A DNA stretch of 64,000 bases from CAWCKS01 sp963763485 (GTDB lineage: Bacteria > Pseudomonadota > Alphaproteobacteria > Rhizobiales > Xanthobacteraceae), in the NCBI GenBank assembly GCA_963763485.1, contig CAVXOW010000006.1, forward strand, positions 1,054,001-1,118,000, read 5' to 3'. Position 1 is the stretch's first letter, and each line of letters begins with the position of its first letter. The position numbers and the translations under genes were made by a program. Positions 25,148 to 35,046 of the stretch are shown here, piece by piece. Under the pieces are notes generated by a model. It did not search any database and was not told where the DNA came from. It saw nothing but the letters and a program-made list of their open reading frames with translations.

Positions 25148-27472
25148 CTACCGCTTCGCCCGCACCCTATCGTCGGCCGCAAAGCGCGGCGGCTTGAACG
25201 CCGTGACCTCCGGCAGTTCGCCCTCGAACCGTTCGATCTGAACGCGCGCGCTCTGCGCACTGCAGCCCTGGCCGAAGCTCGAGGTGCCGACGTCCGGCGT
25301 CACCACGTTGGGATTGCCGTGCTTGTCGAGACTGCCGTCGACGTCCGGATCGATCGGATCATACCAGGCGCCGGTTGCAATCTGCACGACACCCGGACGA
25401 ATGCCGTCGCTTAACTTAACGCCGGCAAGCAGCGCGCCGCGGTCGTTGAACACGCGCACGACGTCGCCTTCGGCGATGCCACGCGCCTTCGCGTCTTCGG
25501 GATGCATCAACAGCGGTTCGCGATCCCTGATCTTGGTGGCCCGGCTCTCGGAGCCGTGGTCGTACTGGCTGTGCAGCCGCTTCGACGGCTGGCTGGACAA
25601 CAGGTGCAAGGGGAAGCGTGCATCATCGAAGCCGAGTTCTGCCGGCGGCTCGCGCCAGACCGGATAGCCCGGACAATCGTCATTACCGTAGCCGGCGAGC
25701 CGTTCGGAAAAGATCTCGATGCGGCCCGACGGGGTCGGCAACGGATGCGCCTTCGGGTCGGTGCGAAACTCCGAGAAGATGATGGTTTCGACATTAGGCT
25801 TCGGCAACACCGTCACCCCGGCCGACCAGAACGTATCGAAGTCGGGCAACGCCAGACCGAGGCGCGCGGCACGTCCGCGCGCGTCGTCATAGAGATAGCG
25901 GAGCCATGCGAGCGTGTTGCGGCCCTCGGTATAGGCCTGCTCGGCGCCGAGACGCTTCGCGATGCCGGCAAAGATGTCGTAGTCATCGCGCGCCTCGCCG
26001 ACCGGCGGCACCGTGCGATGCATCGCAATCATGTAGCGCTCGCCGGACGCACTTCCGATGTCGTCGCGCTCGAGCGCGGTCGTCGCCGGCAACACGATGT
26101 CGGAGAATTTTGCGTGCGCGGTCCAGAACGGCTCGTGCACGATGGTCACTTCCGGCCGGCGCCAGGCTTGCACCAGGCGGTTGATGTCCTGGTGGTGGTG
26201 GAACGGATTGCCGCCCGACCAGTAGACCAGGCGAATGTCGGGATAGGTGCGCCGCTCGCCGTTGTAGGTGTAGGCCGTGCCCGGCTTCAGCAGCATGTCG
26301 GAGATGCGCGCGACCGGAATGAAATCGTTGACGGCATTCATGCCCTGCCCGAGCCGCGGCCCGGAGAACGCGTTGTTGCCGGCGCCGATGTTGTTGGCGC
26401 AGCTGTAGCCAAGGCCGAGCCCGCCGCCCGGCAGCCCGATCTGTCCGAGCATGGCGGCCAGCGCCGTGCCGGCCCAGAACGGCTGCTCGCCATGAATGGC
26501 GCGCTGCAGCGACCAGGCGACGTTGATCATGGTGCGGTGGGAGGCCATGCGGCGCGCCAGCGCCGCAATCGTCGCTGCGTCGATACCTGTGATGTCTGCG
26601 GCCCATCGCGGCGTCTTCGCGATGCCGTCGACACCGCCATCGAGATAAGCGCGGAAGCGCTCGAAGCCTACAGCGTAGGTCGCGAGGAACTGTTCGTCGT
26701 GCAGCTTCTCGGCCTGCACCACATAAGCCAATGCCAGCATCAACGCGGTGTCGGTGCCCGGCTTGATCGAGAGCCATTCGACAGCGCTGCCTGCTTCGAG
26801 ATCGGCACGGATCGGCGAGACATTCACGAACTTCACGCCGTTCGCTGCCATGCGCGCGATCGAGCCTGGCATGACATGCTCGGTCGCGCCACCGGACGAA
26901 ACCTGCGCATTCTTCACCGGCAGGCCGCCGAAGGCGACGAACAGCTCGCAATGCTTTTCCAGATTCGACCAGGCAGTGGCGTTCTGCTGCAGGATCTCCA
27001 TCGGCGCCAGGATGTGCGGCGTCAGCGCCCGACCTGCACCGAGGCTGTAGGTGTCGACGTGACGGACATAACCGCCGATCGCATTAAGGAAGCGGTGCAC
27101 CTGGCCCTGGGCGTGATGAAAGCGCCCGGCGCTCGACCAGCCATAGGAGCCGCCGAAGATAGCGCCGTTGCCGAAATCTTCTTTGACCCGTTTCAACTCA
27201 GCCGCAGCGATGTCGAGCGCTTCGTCCCACGGCACCTCGACGAACTCGTCACGGCCGCGGCGATCGCGCGTATCAATGCCCTGCCGCAAAAAACCCTTGC
27301 GGATTGCCGGTCGCCGCACGCGCGCCGGCGCGGTGATGCCGTCGACCATGCTGGAGCCGATCGTCGACGGCGCGGGATCGAATTCGGCGGCGTCCATCGC
27401 GACCACGCGGCCATCCTGCACGCGCGGCTTGTAGACGCCCCAGTGCGTCGTGACGTAACGGTTTGTCGGCAT
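25148..27472 (-). CDS. BisC-like molybdopterin-dependent oxidoreductase
   Basis: A 774-residue DMSO-reductase-family enzyme with closest visible resemblance to cytoplasmic biotin sulfoxide reductase (BisC). It starts MPTNRYVTTHWGVY without a Tat signal or N-terminal Fe-S cysteines. The Mo-ligand Ser region is GGSYGWSSAGRFHHAQGQ (about residue 115), followed by AAMLGQIGLPGGGLGLGYS, the GGNPFHHHQDINRL and ERDDIGSASGERYM segments and the C-terminal GMLL-type MGD-binding domain. It probably reduces an S- or N-oxide. It is the last gene of the sugar-acid block, 8 bases after the DUF169 gene, so translation of the two is probably linked. Confidence 0.9.
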   Translation of the reverse strand: MPTNRYVTTHWGVYKPRVQDGRVVAMDAAEFDPAPSTIGSSMVDGITAPARVRRPAIRKGFLRQGIDTRDRRGRDEFVEVPWDEALDIAAAELKRVKEDFGNGAIFGGSYGWSSAGRFHHAQGQVHRFLNAIGGYVRHVDTYSLGAGRALTPHILAPMEILQQNATAWSNLEKHCELFVAFGGLPVKNAQVSSGGATEHVMPGSIARMAANGVKFVNVSPIRADLEAGSAVEWLSIKPGTDTALMLALAYVVQAEKLHDEQFLATYAVGFERFRAYLDGGVDGIAKTPRWAADITGIDAATIAALARRMASHRTMINVAWSLQRAIHGEQPFWAGTALAAMLGQIGLPGGGLGLGYSCANNIGAGNNAFSGPRLGQGMNAVNDFIPVARISDMLLKPGTAYTYNGERRTYPDIRLVYWSGGNPFHHHQDINRLVQAWRRPEVTIVHEPFWTAHAKFSDIVLPATTALERDDIGSASGERYMIAMHRTVPPVGEARDDYDIFAGIAKRLGAEQAYTEGRNTLAWLRYLYDDARGRAARLGLALPDFDTFWSAGVTVLPKPNVETIIFSEFRTDPKAHPLPTPSGRIEIFSERLAGYGNDDCPGYPVWREPPAELGFDDARFPLHLLSSQPSKRLHSQYDHGSESRATKIRDREPLLMHPEDAKARGIAEGDVVRVFNDRGALLAGVKLSDGIRPGVVQIATGAWYDPIDPDVDGSLDKHGNPNVVTPDVGTSSFGQGCSAQSARVQIERFEGELPEVTAFKPPRFAADDRVRAKR

Positions 27473-27480
27473 GAACAGTC

Positions 27481-28281
27481 CTATTTGCGGCCGGGATAGC
27501 TCACGGCCATGCCGGCGCGGACATCCTGCTGGATGCCGTATTGCGGGAACGGATAGCGGAAGCCGTTCTTCGACAGCGCCTTCATTCCGGCGATCGCTTT
27601 CACCAGATACTCCGGCGGCGTCGCCATCAGCATTTCCTCGTCGAGCACGCCGCCATAGCGGCGTTCGGCGAAGCACGGGATCGAGAGGCTCGGGATGCGC
27701 ATCGTCAGCGCCCGGCCCCATGAATTCGCGCAGGCAGATTCGCCGACCACGCTCCAGTCGAAGCGCTTGTAGCCGGCCCATTGCAGTCCGTTGATGAAGT
27801 ACATCATCGCGCCGGGGGTTGCGTAGAACAGCGCGATATCGGGTGGAGCGAGCTTGCCGGTCGCGAGCGGACCGACCGCCAGCGCCTGGTACTTGCCATC
27901 GGGCACGCAGTGCATCGCGCCCTGATGGGCGCGCGCGTCCTCAAGCGTCGAGAACCACACGCCCTTCATGTGCGCGCCGGACTGCCAGTCCTCGGTCTTG
28001 GCGCTGCCGAGACCGACCACGGCGCGGCACTGCGCGCCGACCAGATCGTCGGCCGTGATGCCAACCGTCCAGCCGAGCCGGGAGGCCTGGGCGACGACCT
28101 GGTCGAGCGTGTGCACCGATTTCGGCCGGCGAATACGATCGATCGCCTCCATGTCCTCGCGATGCTCGAACAGCTTCATCGCGAACGGAATGGTGCGGAG
28201 CTTCAACAGCGCATTGAGCTCGTCGACGATCCCTGCCCAATCCTCGGTCGCGGCGGCGGACGACAATGTTGCGGCAGTCAT
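27481..28281 (-). CDS. DUF169 domain-containing protein
   Basis: A 266-residue DUF169 protein. The segments TIPFAMKLFEHREDM, ITADDLVGAQCRAVVGL, FYATPGAMMYFINGLQWAGYKRFDWSVVGESACANSWGRAL and the C-terminal KNGFRYPFPQYG are those of the family. DUF169 members often lie near metal-cofactor enzymes and their function is poorly known. Here it directly precedes a molybdoenzyme gene (8-base gap) and follows the aldolase gene, so it may act with the molybdoenzyme. The start at 28281 has GGAGAG upstream. Confidence 0.85.
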   Translation of the reverse strand: MTAATLSSAAATEDWAGIVDELNALLKLRTIPFAMKLFEHREDMEAIDRIRRPKSVHTLDQVVAQASRLGWTVGITADDLVGAQCRAVVGLGSAKTEDWQSGAHMKGVWFSTLEDARAHQGAMHCVPDGKYQALAVGPLATGKLAPPDIALFYATPGAMMYFINGLQWAGYKRFDWSVVGESACANSWGRALTMRIPSLSIPCFAERRYGGVLDEEMLMATPPEYLVKAIAGMKALSKNGFRYPFPQYGIQQDVRAGMAVSYPGRK

Positions 28282-28319
28282 GACGGCTCTCCGTTGACGT
28301 TGCTCACGGCGGGCAAGGC

Positions 28320-29096
28320 TTACGCCTTGCCGCCGGCTTCCTTGCGGGTCTGCGCGACGGCGGCACGCGCCGCGGTCTGCATCAGGCCGGAATCGTTCAT
28401 GATGGTGACAAGACGGAAGCCCATGCCGATCGCACGTGCCGCATAGGCCGCGCCGCCGGTGTGAATGCCCGCGTAGATTTTGCGCTTGTCGCATTCCTTG
28501 AGGATCTTGTCGTAGATCTTCAGTATCTCGGGCTCGTCGCGGTCGAGCTTCGGCACCATGCCATACGAGAAGCCGAGGTCGGACGGTCCGATATAGACGC
28601 CGGCTATACCGTCAACATCGAGAATCGATTCCAGATTCTCGATCGCGGTCTTGGTCTCGATCATCGGAATGCAGAGCGTCTCGGCGTTGGCGGTGGTCTG
28701 GTAGCCGGTGGCTTCGCCGTACATCGCCGCGCGAATGGGACCGTTGGAACGGGTGCCACGCGGCGGGTATTTGCAATAGGAGACGAAGTTCTCGGCCTCC
28801 TGCTTGGTATTGATCATCGGGCAGATCACGCCGTAGGCGCCGCCGTCCAGAACCTTGCCGACAATCCCCGGCTCGTTCCAGGGCACGCGCACCATCGGCG
28901 TCACCGGGTGGGCCTGCATCGCCTGGAAGCACTGCACCATGGAGAGGTAGTCCTGCACGCCATGCTGCATGTCGACGGTGACACTGTCGAAGCCGCACTG
29001 CGCCATCACCTCCGCCGAGAAGCCCGCGGGAATGGCGAGCCAGCCGTTGACCACGGCCTTGCCCGACGCCCAAATCTGCTTGACCTTGTTCGCCAT
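28320..29096 (-). CDS. HpcH/HpaI aldolase family protein
   Basis: A 258-residue class II pyruvate-type aldolase. The core FDSVTVDMQHGVQDY (about residue 38), MVRVPWNEPGIVGKVLDGGAYGVICPMI (about residue 70) and IPMIETKTAIENLESILDVDGIAGVYIGPSDLGFSYG contain the conserved His, Arg and metal-binding Glu/Asp. Such enzymes cleave 2-keto-3-deoxy or 4-hydroxy-2-keto acids to pyruvate and an aldehyde. In this block it would act after the IlvD/Edd dehydratase. The exact substrate is unknown. Confidence 0.92.
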   Translation of the reverse strand: MANKVKQIWASGKAVVNGWLAIPAGFSAEVMAQCGFDSVTVDMQHGVQDYLSMVQCFQAMQAHPVTPMVRVPWNEPGIVGKVLDGGAYGVICPMINTKQEAENFVSYCKYPPRGTRSNGPIRAAMYGEATGYQTTANAETLCIPMIETKTAIENLESILDVDGIAGVYIGPSDLGFSYGMVPKLDRDEPEILKIYDKILKECDKRKIYAGIHTGGAAYAARAIGMGFRLVTIMNDSGLMQTAARAAVAQTRKEAGGKA

Positions 29097-29204
29097 TCGC
29101 TGCGTTCCCTCAAGATTGTTGTTAGGTTCGGCACTGAAATCAGAAACAACTCAACCGCTCGCCTCGCCTTGCGTCAAGCCTGCCTGACGCAGGGCGGGAG
29201 CGCG

Positions 29205-30290
29205 TCAACGGCTCGCGTCGGCAATGGCCGTATCATTGATGCCGACGGATCGAGCCGCGGCGACGATAGTCGTCCAGACGTCGTCCGGCAAAGGCACGCC
29301 ATTCTTTAACCGCTCGGCGCGGGTCCGCGCCTCGACCTCGCCCGGAACCAGCACCTCGGCGCCGCCGGCGACCGACTTGGTGTCCTTGACGTAGGCGATG
29401 TAGCGGCTGATCTCGCCGTCGAAAAAATGCTCGGGGTCGATCCGCTCGGGGTCGATAAAGATGCCGAGCAGGCCATTGGCGAAGGGGCGGCCGAGCCTGG
29501 TCGCGCCATTGCCGGTCAGCGCACCGCCGAGCAGTTCGCACATGAGCGCGAGGCCTGAGCCCTTGTGATCGCCAAAGGCGCGGATCGCGGCCTTGCCCTT
29601 CAGATATTCGCGCGGACCGTCGGGCGTGTAATCACCGTAGAGCAGGTGCGGGTCGCCGGAGACGCCGCCGTCGGGTCCGACCAGCGCGTTGTCAGGCAGC
29701 TTCTTGCCGCCGCGGCTCGCCACCAGGACCTTGCCTTCGGCGACCAGCGAGGTCGCGAAATCGAGCACAATGGGTCCCTGCCCCTTGCGCGGCACGCCCA
29801 CGCAGTACGGCGCGGTCGACAGCCGCCGCTCGACGCCGCCGAATGGCGCGACCAGCACTGAACCCGCCGCGTTGACGAAATAGATCGAGACCAGGTTTTC
29901 CGCTGCCGCCATCTCGGCCCAGTCGCCGACGCGGCCGAGGTGCCCGGAATTGCGCAGCGCGATCATCGAGAGACCCTGCGCCTTGCACTTGTCGATGCCG
30001 ATCCGGATCGCCTGCGGCGTCACGGTCTGGCCAAAGCCGAACTTGCCATCGACCACGGCAAACGATGGCGCGTCGATCACAACTTCGACGGTCTGATCGG
30101 TCTTGATGATGCCTTCGACCGCCGATTTGACGTAGCGCGGCACGCGGATCACGCCGTGGCTGTCGTGGCCGGTCAGGTTCGCCGCGGTGAGATAAGTCGC
30201 GACGCGCTTGGCTTCCGCCGTCGACGACCCCGCGCGGGCAAAAATATCGGCGACGAAGTCAATCAGCTTTTGCGCCTGAATGGTGACCAT
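29205..30290 (-). CDS. Ldh family oxidoreductase (malate/L-lactate dehydrogenase type)
   Basis: A 361-residue NAD(P)-dependent dehydrogenase of the YlbC/YiaK/malate-lactate dehydrogenase type. The signature GHDSHGVIRVPRYV (about residue 38, with the catalytic His) and KCKAQGLSMIALRNSGHLGRVGDWAEMAA are clear, followed by PFGGVERRLSTAPYCVGVPR and the GDHKGSGLALMCELLGGAL segment. It probably interconverts a 2-keto acid and a 2-hydroxy acid in the sugar-acid pathway. The stop codon of the dehydratase gene lies in its ribosome-binding region, so the two are coupled. Confidence 0.9.
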   Translation of the reverse strand: MVTIQAQKLIDFVADIFARAGSSTAEAKRVATYLTAANLTGHDSHGVIRVPRYVKSAVEGIIKTDQTVEVVIDAPSFAVVDGKFGFGQTVTPQAIRIGIDKCKAQGLSMIALRNSGHLGRVGDWAEMAAAENLVSIYFVNAAGSVLVAPFGGVERRLSTAPYCVGVPRKGQGPIVLDFATSLVAEGKVLVASRGGKKLPDNALVGPDGGVSGDPHLLYGDYTPDGPREYLKGKAAIRAFGDHKGSGLALMCELLGGALTGNGATRLGRPFANGLLGIFIDPERIDPEHFFDGEISRYIAYVKDTKSVAGGAEVLVPGEVEARTRAERLKNGVPLPDDVWTTIVAAARSVGINDTAIADASR

Positions 30291-30302
30291 TCCGGTTCTT
30301 CC

Positions 30303-32034
30303 CTATTGCTTGCCTTGTTGTTTGCCTTGTTGTTTACCTTGGGCGGTCATGAAGTCGAAGTCGCAGCCCTGATCGGCTTGCAGGATCGTGTCGTACAAGA
30401 GGTGGGCGTAGCCGCGCTTCGCCCATTCCGGCGCCTTCTTTGGCGGCAGCAACCGTTTCCGTCGCATCAATTCGGCGTCGTCGACCAGCAGATTGATGCG
30501 CCGGTTCGGCGACGTCGAGCTGGATCTGATCGCCGGAGCGCACCAGCGCGAGCGGTCCGCCGGCGGCCGACTCTGGCGCGATGTGCAGAACGATGGTGCC
30601 GAACGCCGTGCCGCTCATGCGCGCGTCGGAAATCCGCACCATGTCTTTCACTCCGGCGCGCGCCAGTTTCTGCGGGATCGGCAGGTAGCCCGCTTCCGGC
30701 ATGCCAGGCGCACCTTTCGGCCCGGCATTGCGCAGCACCAGCACGTCGTCGGCCTTGACGTCGAGGTTCTGGTCGTCGATGCGCAGCGTCATGTCTTCGA
30801 CCGACTCGAACACCACGGCCCGGCCGGTGTGCTGCAGCAGCGCTGGCGTCGCCGCCGACTGCTTGATCACCGCACCGTCCGGCGCGAGGTTGCCGCGCAG
30901 CACAGCCATCGCGCCTTCTTCCGTGATTGGATTTTTCTTGCTGCGGATCGCATCCTCGCCCGGCACGGGGGTAGCGTTGGCGACGACGTCGCGCAGCGTG
31001 CCGCCCGCAACCGTCTTCGCATCGAGATCGATCAGGTCGCCAAGCTCCGCCATCAGGCGCGGCACGCCGCCGGCATGATGGAAGTGCTCCATGTAATGCG
31101 CACCCGACGGCTTGAGATCGACCAGCACCGGAACGTCGCGACCAATGCGATCGAAAACGTCCAGATCAAGCTGATGCGTCGTGCGGTTGGCGATCGCGGT
31201 CAAATGGATCAACCCGTTGGTCGAGCCGCCGATCGCCTGCATCACCACTTGCGCGTTGCGGAACGCGGCCGGCGTCAACAGCTCGCTCGGGCAAGGCCCG
31301 CCCGCCACCGCCATCTCTGCAGCGCGGCGGCCGCTCGCCTCGGCAAGCCGGATGCGCTCGGCATGCGGCGCGGGGATCGTGCCGCTCATCGGCAGCGACA
31401 GCCCAAGCGCTTCGGTGACGCAAGCCATCGTGCTTGCGGTGCCCATCACCATGCAGGTGCCGACCGAGGGCGCTAGCCGCTCCTCGACCTGACCGATCTC
31501 GCTCTCGTCGATCTTGCCGGCCCGGAACGACGCCCACAACCGCCGGCAATCGGTGCAGGCGCCCAACACTTCGCCCTTGTGATGGCCGACCACCATCGGC
31601 CCGACCGGCACCACCACCGTCGGCAAGTCGACGCTGGCCGCCGCCATGATCTGTGCCGGCAGCGTCTTGTCGCAACCGCCGATCACGACGACGGCGTCCA
31701 TCGGCTGCGCCCGGATCATCTCCTCGGTGTCCATCGCCATCAAGTTGCGCAGGTACATCGAGGTCGGGTGCGAGAAGCTCTCGTGGATCGAGATGGTCGG
31801 GAACGCGAACGGCATCGCGCCTGACAGCATGACGCCGCGTTTCACCGCTTCGACTAGCTGCGGGACGTTGCCATGGCAGGGATTGTAATCGCTGTAGGTG
31901 TTGGTGATGCCGACGATCGGGCGCTCGAGCGCGTCGTCGGAATAGCCCATCGCCTTGATGAACACCTTGCGCAGGAACAGCGAGAAGTCCGGATCGCCGT
32001 AGCTGGTCAGCCCCTTGCGCAGGCCTCTTGTCAT
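30303..32034 (-). pseudogene. IlvD/Edd family dehydratase, C-terminal frameshift
   Basis: The first 510 or so residues are an intact IlvD/Edd dehydratase. [2Fe-2S] ligand cysteines are expected in NPCHGNVPQL, GGCDKTLPAQ and VGTCMVMGTAST, and the active-site segment SDARMSGTAFG is present. Near 30507 one base appears extra; the open frame then runs into unrelated sequence, whereas the next frame restores NRRINLLVDDAEL...KRGYAHLLYDTILQADQGCDFDFM and ends at 30303. The 1732-base span is 1 over a multiple of three; corrected length is 576. It would dehydrate a sugar acid to a 2-keto-3-deoxy acid. An unusual Gln-Gly-Lys tail follows. Confidence 0.85.
30306..30341 (-). repeat. three 12-base tandem repeats encoding a QGKQ tail
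   Basis: Three near-identical copies of CAAGGCAAACAA (minus strand) end directly at the TAG stop of the dehydratase gene and would encode (QGKQ)x3. They depend on reading the corrected frame. Confidence 0.75.
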
Positions 32035-32089
32035 TTTTTCGCTCTGTCTTCCGTTGCGACCGGCTCTTCAGCTTATAGCGGCGCTGAAG

Positions 32090-33076
32090 CTACGACACAA
32101 ACGTGCCGCCGAGCTCATCCTCGATATGGATACGGACGATATCCTCGAAGGTCTGTTCGGCCGCGCGGAAGCCAAGCTCCTGCGCGCGACGCGTATCGAA
32201 ATTGCGCGGCCAGCCCGAGACGATGCTGAGGATCGCCGGATCCGCTTCGCGGCGGATGCGGGACGCGACCTTCGGGCCTGCCACCTTTGTGAGGGCCGCG
32301 ATCTGCTCGCCGACCGTCGCCGACAGGCCGGGCATGCTCAAGTTGCGGCGGGACCCAAGCGTCGCGCCTTCGATGGCTCCGGCATGCAGCAGGAATTCGA
32401 CCGCCGAGCGTGGCGACGCATGCCAGTGGGTGACATCCTCGGCGACGGGCAGCACGGCGTCCTGCCCGCTCAAAGGCTCGCGGATGATGTTGGAGAAGAA
32501 GCCGGACGCCGCCTTGTTCGGCTTGCCCGGGCGCACGCAGATGGTCGGCAGGCGGATGCCAACGCCGTCGAGGAAGCCCTTGCGGGTGTAGTCGGCAATC
32601 AGGAGTTCGCAGATCGCCTTCTGCGTGCCGTAGCTGGTCAGCGGCGTGTTGAAGAACTCGTCGCCAATTGCGTCGGGAAACGGCGCGCCGAACACCGCAA
32701 TCGATGACGAGAACACCAGCCGCGGCTTGTAGCCGTCGCCGATCATCCTGATCGCATCGAGCAAGAGACGCGTGCCGTCGAGGTTTATCCTGTAACCCTT
32801 GTCGAAATTCTCCTCAGCCTCGCCCGAGACGATCGAGGCAAGGCAAAAGATCACATCGGGCCGCGATGCAACCAGCCGTGCCGCGGCGCCGACGGTCGCG
32901 AAATCCGAGGCGGCGGTCTCGACCGGCATCGGCGCCTTCGCCGGGATGTCCGGCTGGACGACATCATGCAGCGTCAGCTGCGTGATCTGGTGCGGGCCAA
33001 GACGGCCGTCGCGCGCCAGCCGCTCGCTCAACTTGCGGCCGATCATGCCGGCCGCACCGAAAATCAGAACATGCAA
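32090..33076 (-). CDS. denD: DenD-like D-erythronate/sugar-acid dehydrogenase
   Basis: A 328-residue NAD-dependent short-chain epimerase/dehydratase-family protein. It opens with the Rossmann motif FGAAGMIGRKLSERL, has the active-site YGTQKAICELL (Tyr-x3-Lys, about residue 157) and closes with SIVSGWPRNFDTRRAQELGF, a segment typical of D-erythronate 2-dehydrogenase. DenD enzymes oxidise C4 sugar acids to 2-keto acids. Here it lies between the sugar ABC transporter and the IlvD/Edd dehydratase rather than next to the kinase and isomerase genes usually linked to DenD, so it may have a different sugar-acid substrate. The DenD name is family-level. Confidence 0.75.
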   Translation of the reverse strand: MHVLIFGAAGMIGRKLSERLARDGRLGPHQITQLTLHDVVQPDIPAKAPMPVETAASDFATVGAAARLVASRPDVIFCLASIVSGEAEENFDKGYRINLDGTRLLLDAIRMIGDGYKPRLVFSSSIAVFGAPFPDAIGDEFFNTPLTSYGTQKAICELLIADYTRKGFLDGVGIRLPTICVRPGKPNKAASGFFSNIIREPLSGQDAVLPVAEDVTHWHASPRSAVEFLLHAGAIEGATLGSRRNLSMPGLSATVGEQIAALTKVAGPKVASRIRREADPAILSIVSGWPRNFDTRRAQELGFRAAEQTFEDIVRIHIEDELGGTFVS

Positions 33077-33091
33077 GGTCGTGATCCGTTG

Positions 33092-34022
33092 TTACTCTTT
33101 CACCGCCCCGGTCATCGCCGACACATAATGCTCGACAAAAAACGCATAGAGAATGACCAGCGGCAGCGAGCCGACCAGGGCGCCCGCCATCAGCGAGCCC
33201 CAGCGATAGATATCGCCGTCGACGAACTCGTTGACGATCGCGACCGGCACGGTCTTGTTCTGCACCGAGGTGAGGAAGGTGAGCGCGTAGATGAACTCGT
33301 TCCAGCACAGTGTGAAGCAGAAGATGAACGCCGAGATCAGGCCGGGGATCGAGAGCGGCAGCACAATCTTGGTCAGGATCTGCCAGCGGCTGGCGCCGTC
33401 GATCAAGCGCGCATTCCTCGAGCTCGAACGGGATGGTCTTGAAGTAGCCCATCAACAGCCAGGTCGAGAACGGGATCAGGATGGTCGGATAGGTCAGGAT
33501 CAGCGCGAATGGCGTGTCGAACAGGCCGTACTGGAACACGACGGTCGCGAGCGGAATGAACAAGATCGACGGCGGCACGAGATAGGACAGGAAGATCAGG
33601 CCGCCAACCCACTGCGCGCCGCGAAACCGCAACCGCACGATGGCGTAGGCCGCGAGCACGCTGGCGATGATCGACAGCACCGTGGAGGCGACCGCGACAT
33701 ACATCGTATTCCACAGCCAGTGCGGATAATAGCTTTGGAACAGCAGTTTGTAGATGTGCTTGAAGGTCGGCGCCGTGGTCCAGAATGGATTATAGGTCTC
33801 CAGATCGATCAGCTGCTCGTCAGGTTTGATCGCAGTCAACGCCATCCAGTAGAACGGAAACAACAGGACGATGACGATCAACGTCAGCGGCAGGTAGAGC
33901 GTGACCAGCCGCCGCGGCAACGACTCCAGATAGCTCATACCCTCGGAGTGATCGGCCGATGCCGAGGTGCCAGACAGCACACCTTTCAGATCAAGTGGCT
34001 TGCCCGCCGGGAGATCAGTCAT
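33092..34022 (-). pseudogene. carbohydrate ABC transporter permease (MalG type), frameshifted
   Basis: The N-terminal 205 residues have several membrane helices and end at PFELEECAL in one frame. The EAA-loop continuation IDGASRWQILTKIVLPLSIPGL is read in the next frame, through to the family-typical YVSAMTGAVKE. A single extra base (an AA run at 33404-33405) causes the shift; the 931-base span is one over a multiple of three, and the corrected protein has 309 residues. It pairs with the permease gene at 34015-34971, which it overlaps by 8 bases. Import substrate is a carbohydrate or sugar acid by family. The shift lies in the ATPase-contact loop, so if real the transporter would be dead. Confidence 0.87.
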
Positions 34023-34971
34023 TGGCCTCTCCCTGCTGCCATTTGCGCCGCTGCAGGCCGAACCACGAGATCATGATCGCCGCGAGCAGGAACGGGATCA
34101 TCGCGCTCGAAATAGCGGCGCCCTCGCCAAGCGTGCCGCCGATGATCGCGCGCTGGTACGACAGCGTCGCCATCAAGTGCGTTGCGTTGACCGGTCCGCC
34201 GCGGGTCATCGCCCAGATCAGCTGAAAGTCGGTGAAGGTGAACAGCACCGAGAATGTCATCACCACGGCGATGATCGGCGTCAACAGCGGATAGGTAATG
34301 AAGCGGAAACGTTGCCAGGTGGTTGCGCCGTCGAGCGTCGCTGCCTCGTAAAGCGACGGCGAAACCGTCTGCAGCCCGGCGAGCAGCGTGATTGCGACGA
34401 ACGGTACACCGCGCCAGATGTTGGCGAAGATCACGCAAAACCGCGCCCAGTTGGCGTCACCGAGAAAATTGATGTTTTGGGTGATCACGCCAAGGTGCTT
34501 GAGCGACCACGAGATGATCGAGAACTGGGCGTCGAAGATCCACCAGAACGCGAGTGCGGACAATACCGTGGGCACAATGAAGGGAATCAGCACCGCGGCG
34601 CGCACGATCGCCTTGAACGGGATGTTCTCGTTGAGCAGCAGCGCCAGATAAAGCCCGACCGCGAATTTGATGACGCTGGCGACGATCGTGTAAAGCAGCG
34701 TGTTGAACACCGAGAGCAAGAAGATCGGATCATCCTGCAGCCACTCGTAGTTCTCAAGCCCGATGTACTGACCGACGCGGCCGATGCGCGTGTCGGTGAA
34801 GGAGATCCAGATTCCCAAGCCCAGCGGATAAGCTAGGAACAGGATCAGGAACGCCATCGCCGGCAGCATGAACCAGAAGCCGAGCCAGTTCCGATTGACC
34901 TTGACCTGGCTCCACATCTCCGCCGTGCGTGACGGTGCGGCCCCACGTGGCTGGATTGCGATATCTGCCAT
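34015..34971 (-). CDS. sugar ABC transporter permease (MalF/UgpA type)
   Basis: A 318-residue inner-membrane permease with an N-terminal cytoplasmic stretch followed by six predicted helices. The EAA loop is LYEAATLDGATTWQRFRFITYPLLTP (about residue 210), as expected for family CUT1 sugar uptake. The start at 34971 follows GGAG; the longer frame would extend to 35037 without a site. It is intact, unlike its three ABC partners, and overlaps the next permease gene by 8 bases. Confidence 0.92.
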   Translation of the reverse strand: MADIAIQPRGAAPSRTAEMWSQVKVNRNWLGFWFMLPAMAFLILFLAYPLGLGIWISFTDTRIGRVGQYIGLENYEWLQDDPIFLLSVFNTLLYTIVASVIKFAVGLYLALLLNENIPFKAIVRAAVLIPFIVPTVLSALAFWWIFDAQFSIISWSLKHLGVITQNINFLGDANWARFCVIFANIWRGVPFVAITLLAGLQTVSPSLYEAATLDGATTWQRFRFITYPLLTPIIAVVMTFSVLFTFTDFQLIWAMTRGGPVNATHLMATLSYQRAIIGGTLGEGAAISSAMIPFLLAAIMISWFGLQRRKWQQGEAND

Positions 34972-35046
34972 CGGCAATCTCCATTCCTGACAAAGGCGTC
35001 GACTTCGGGCAGCACCGCTTTGCACGATGCCGCCCAAGCCCGGTGG

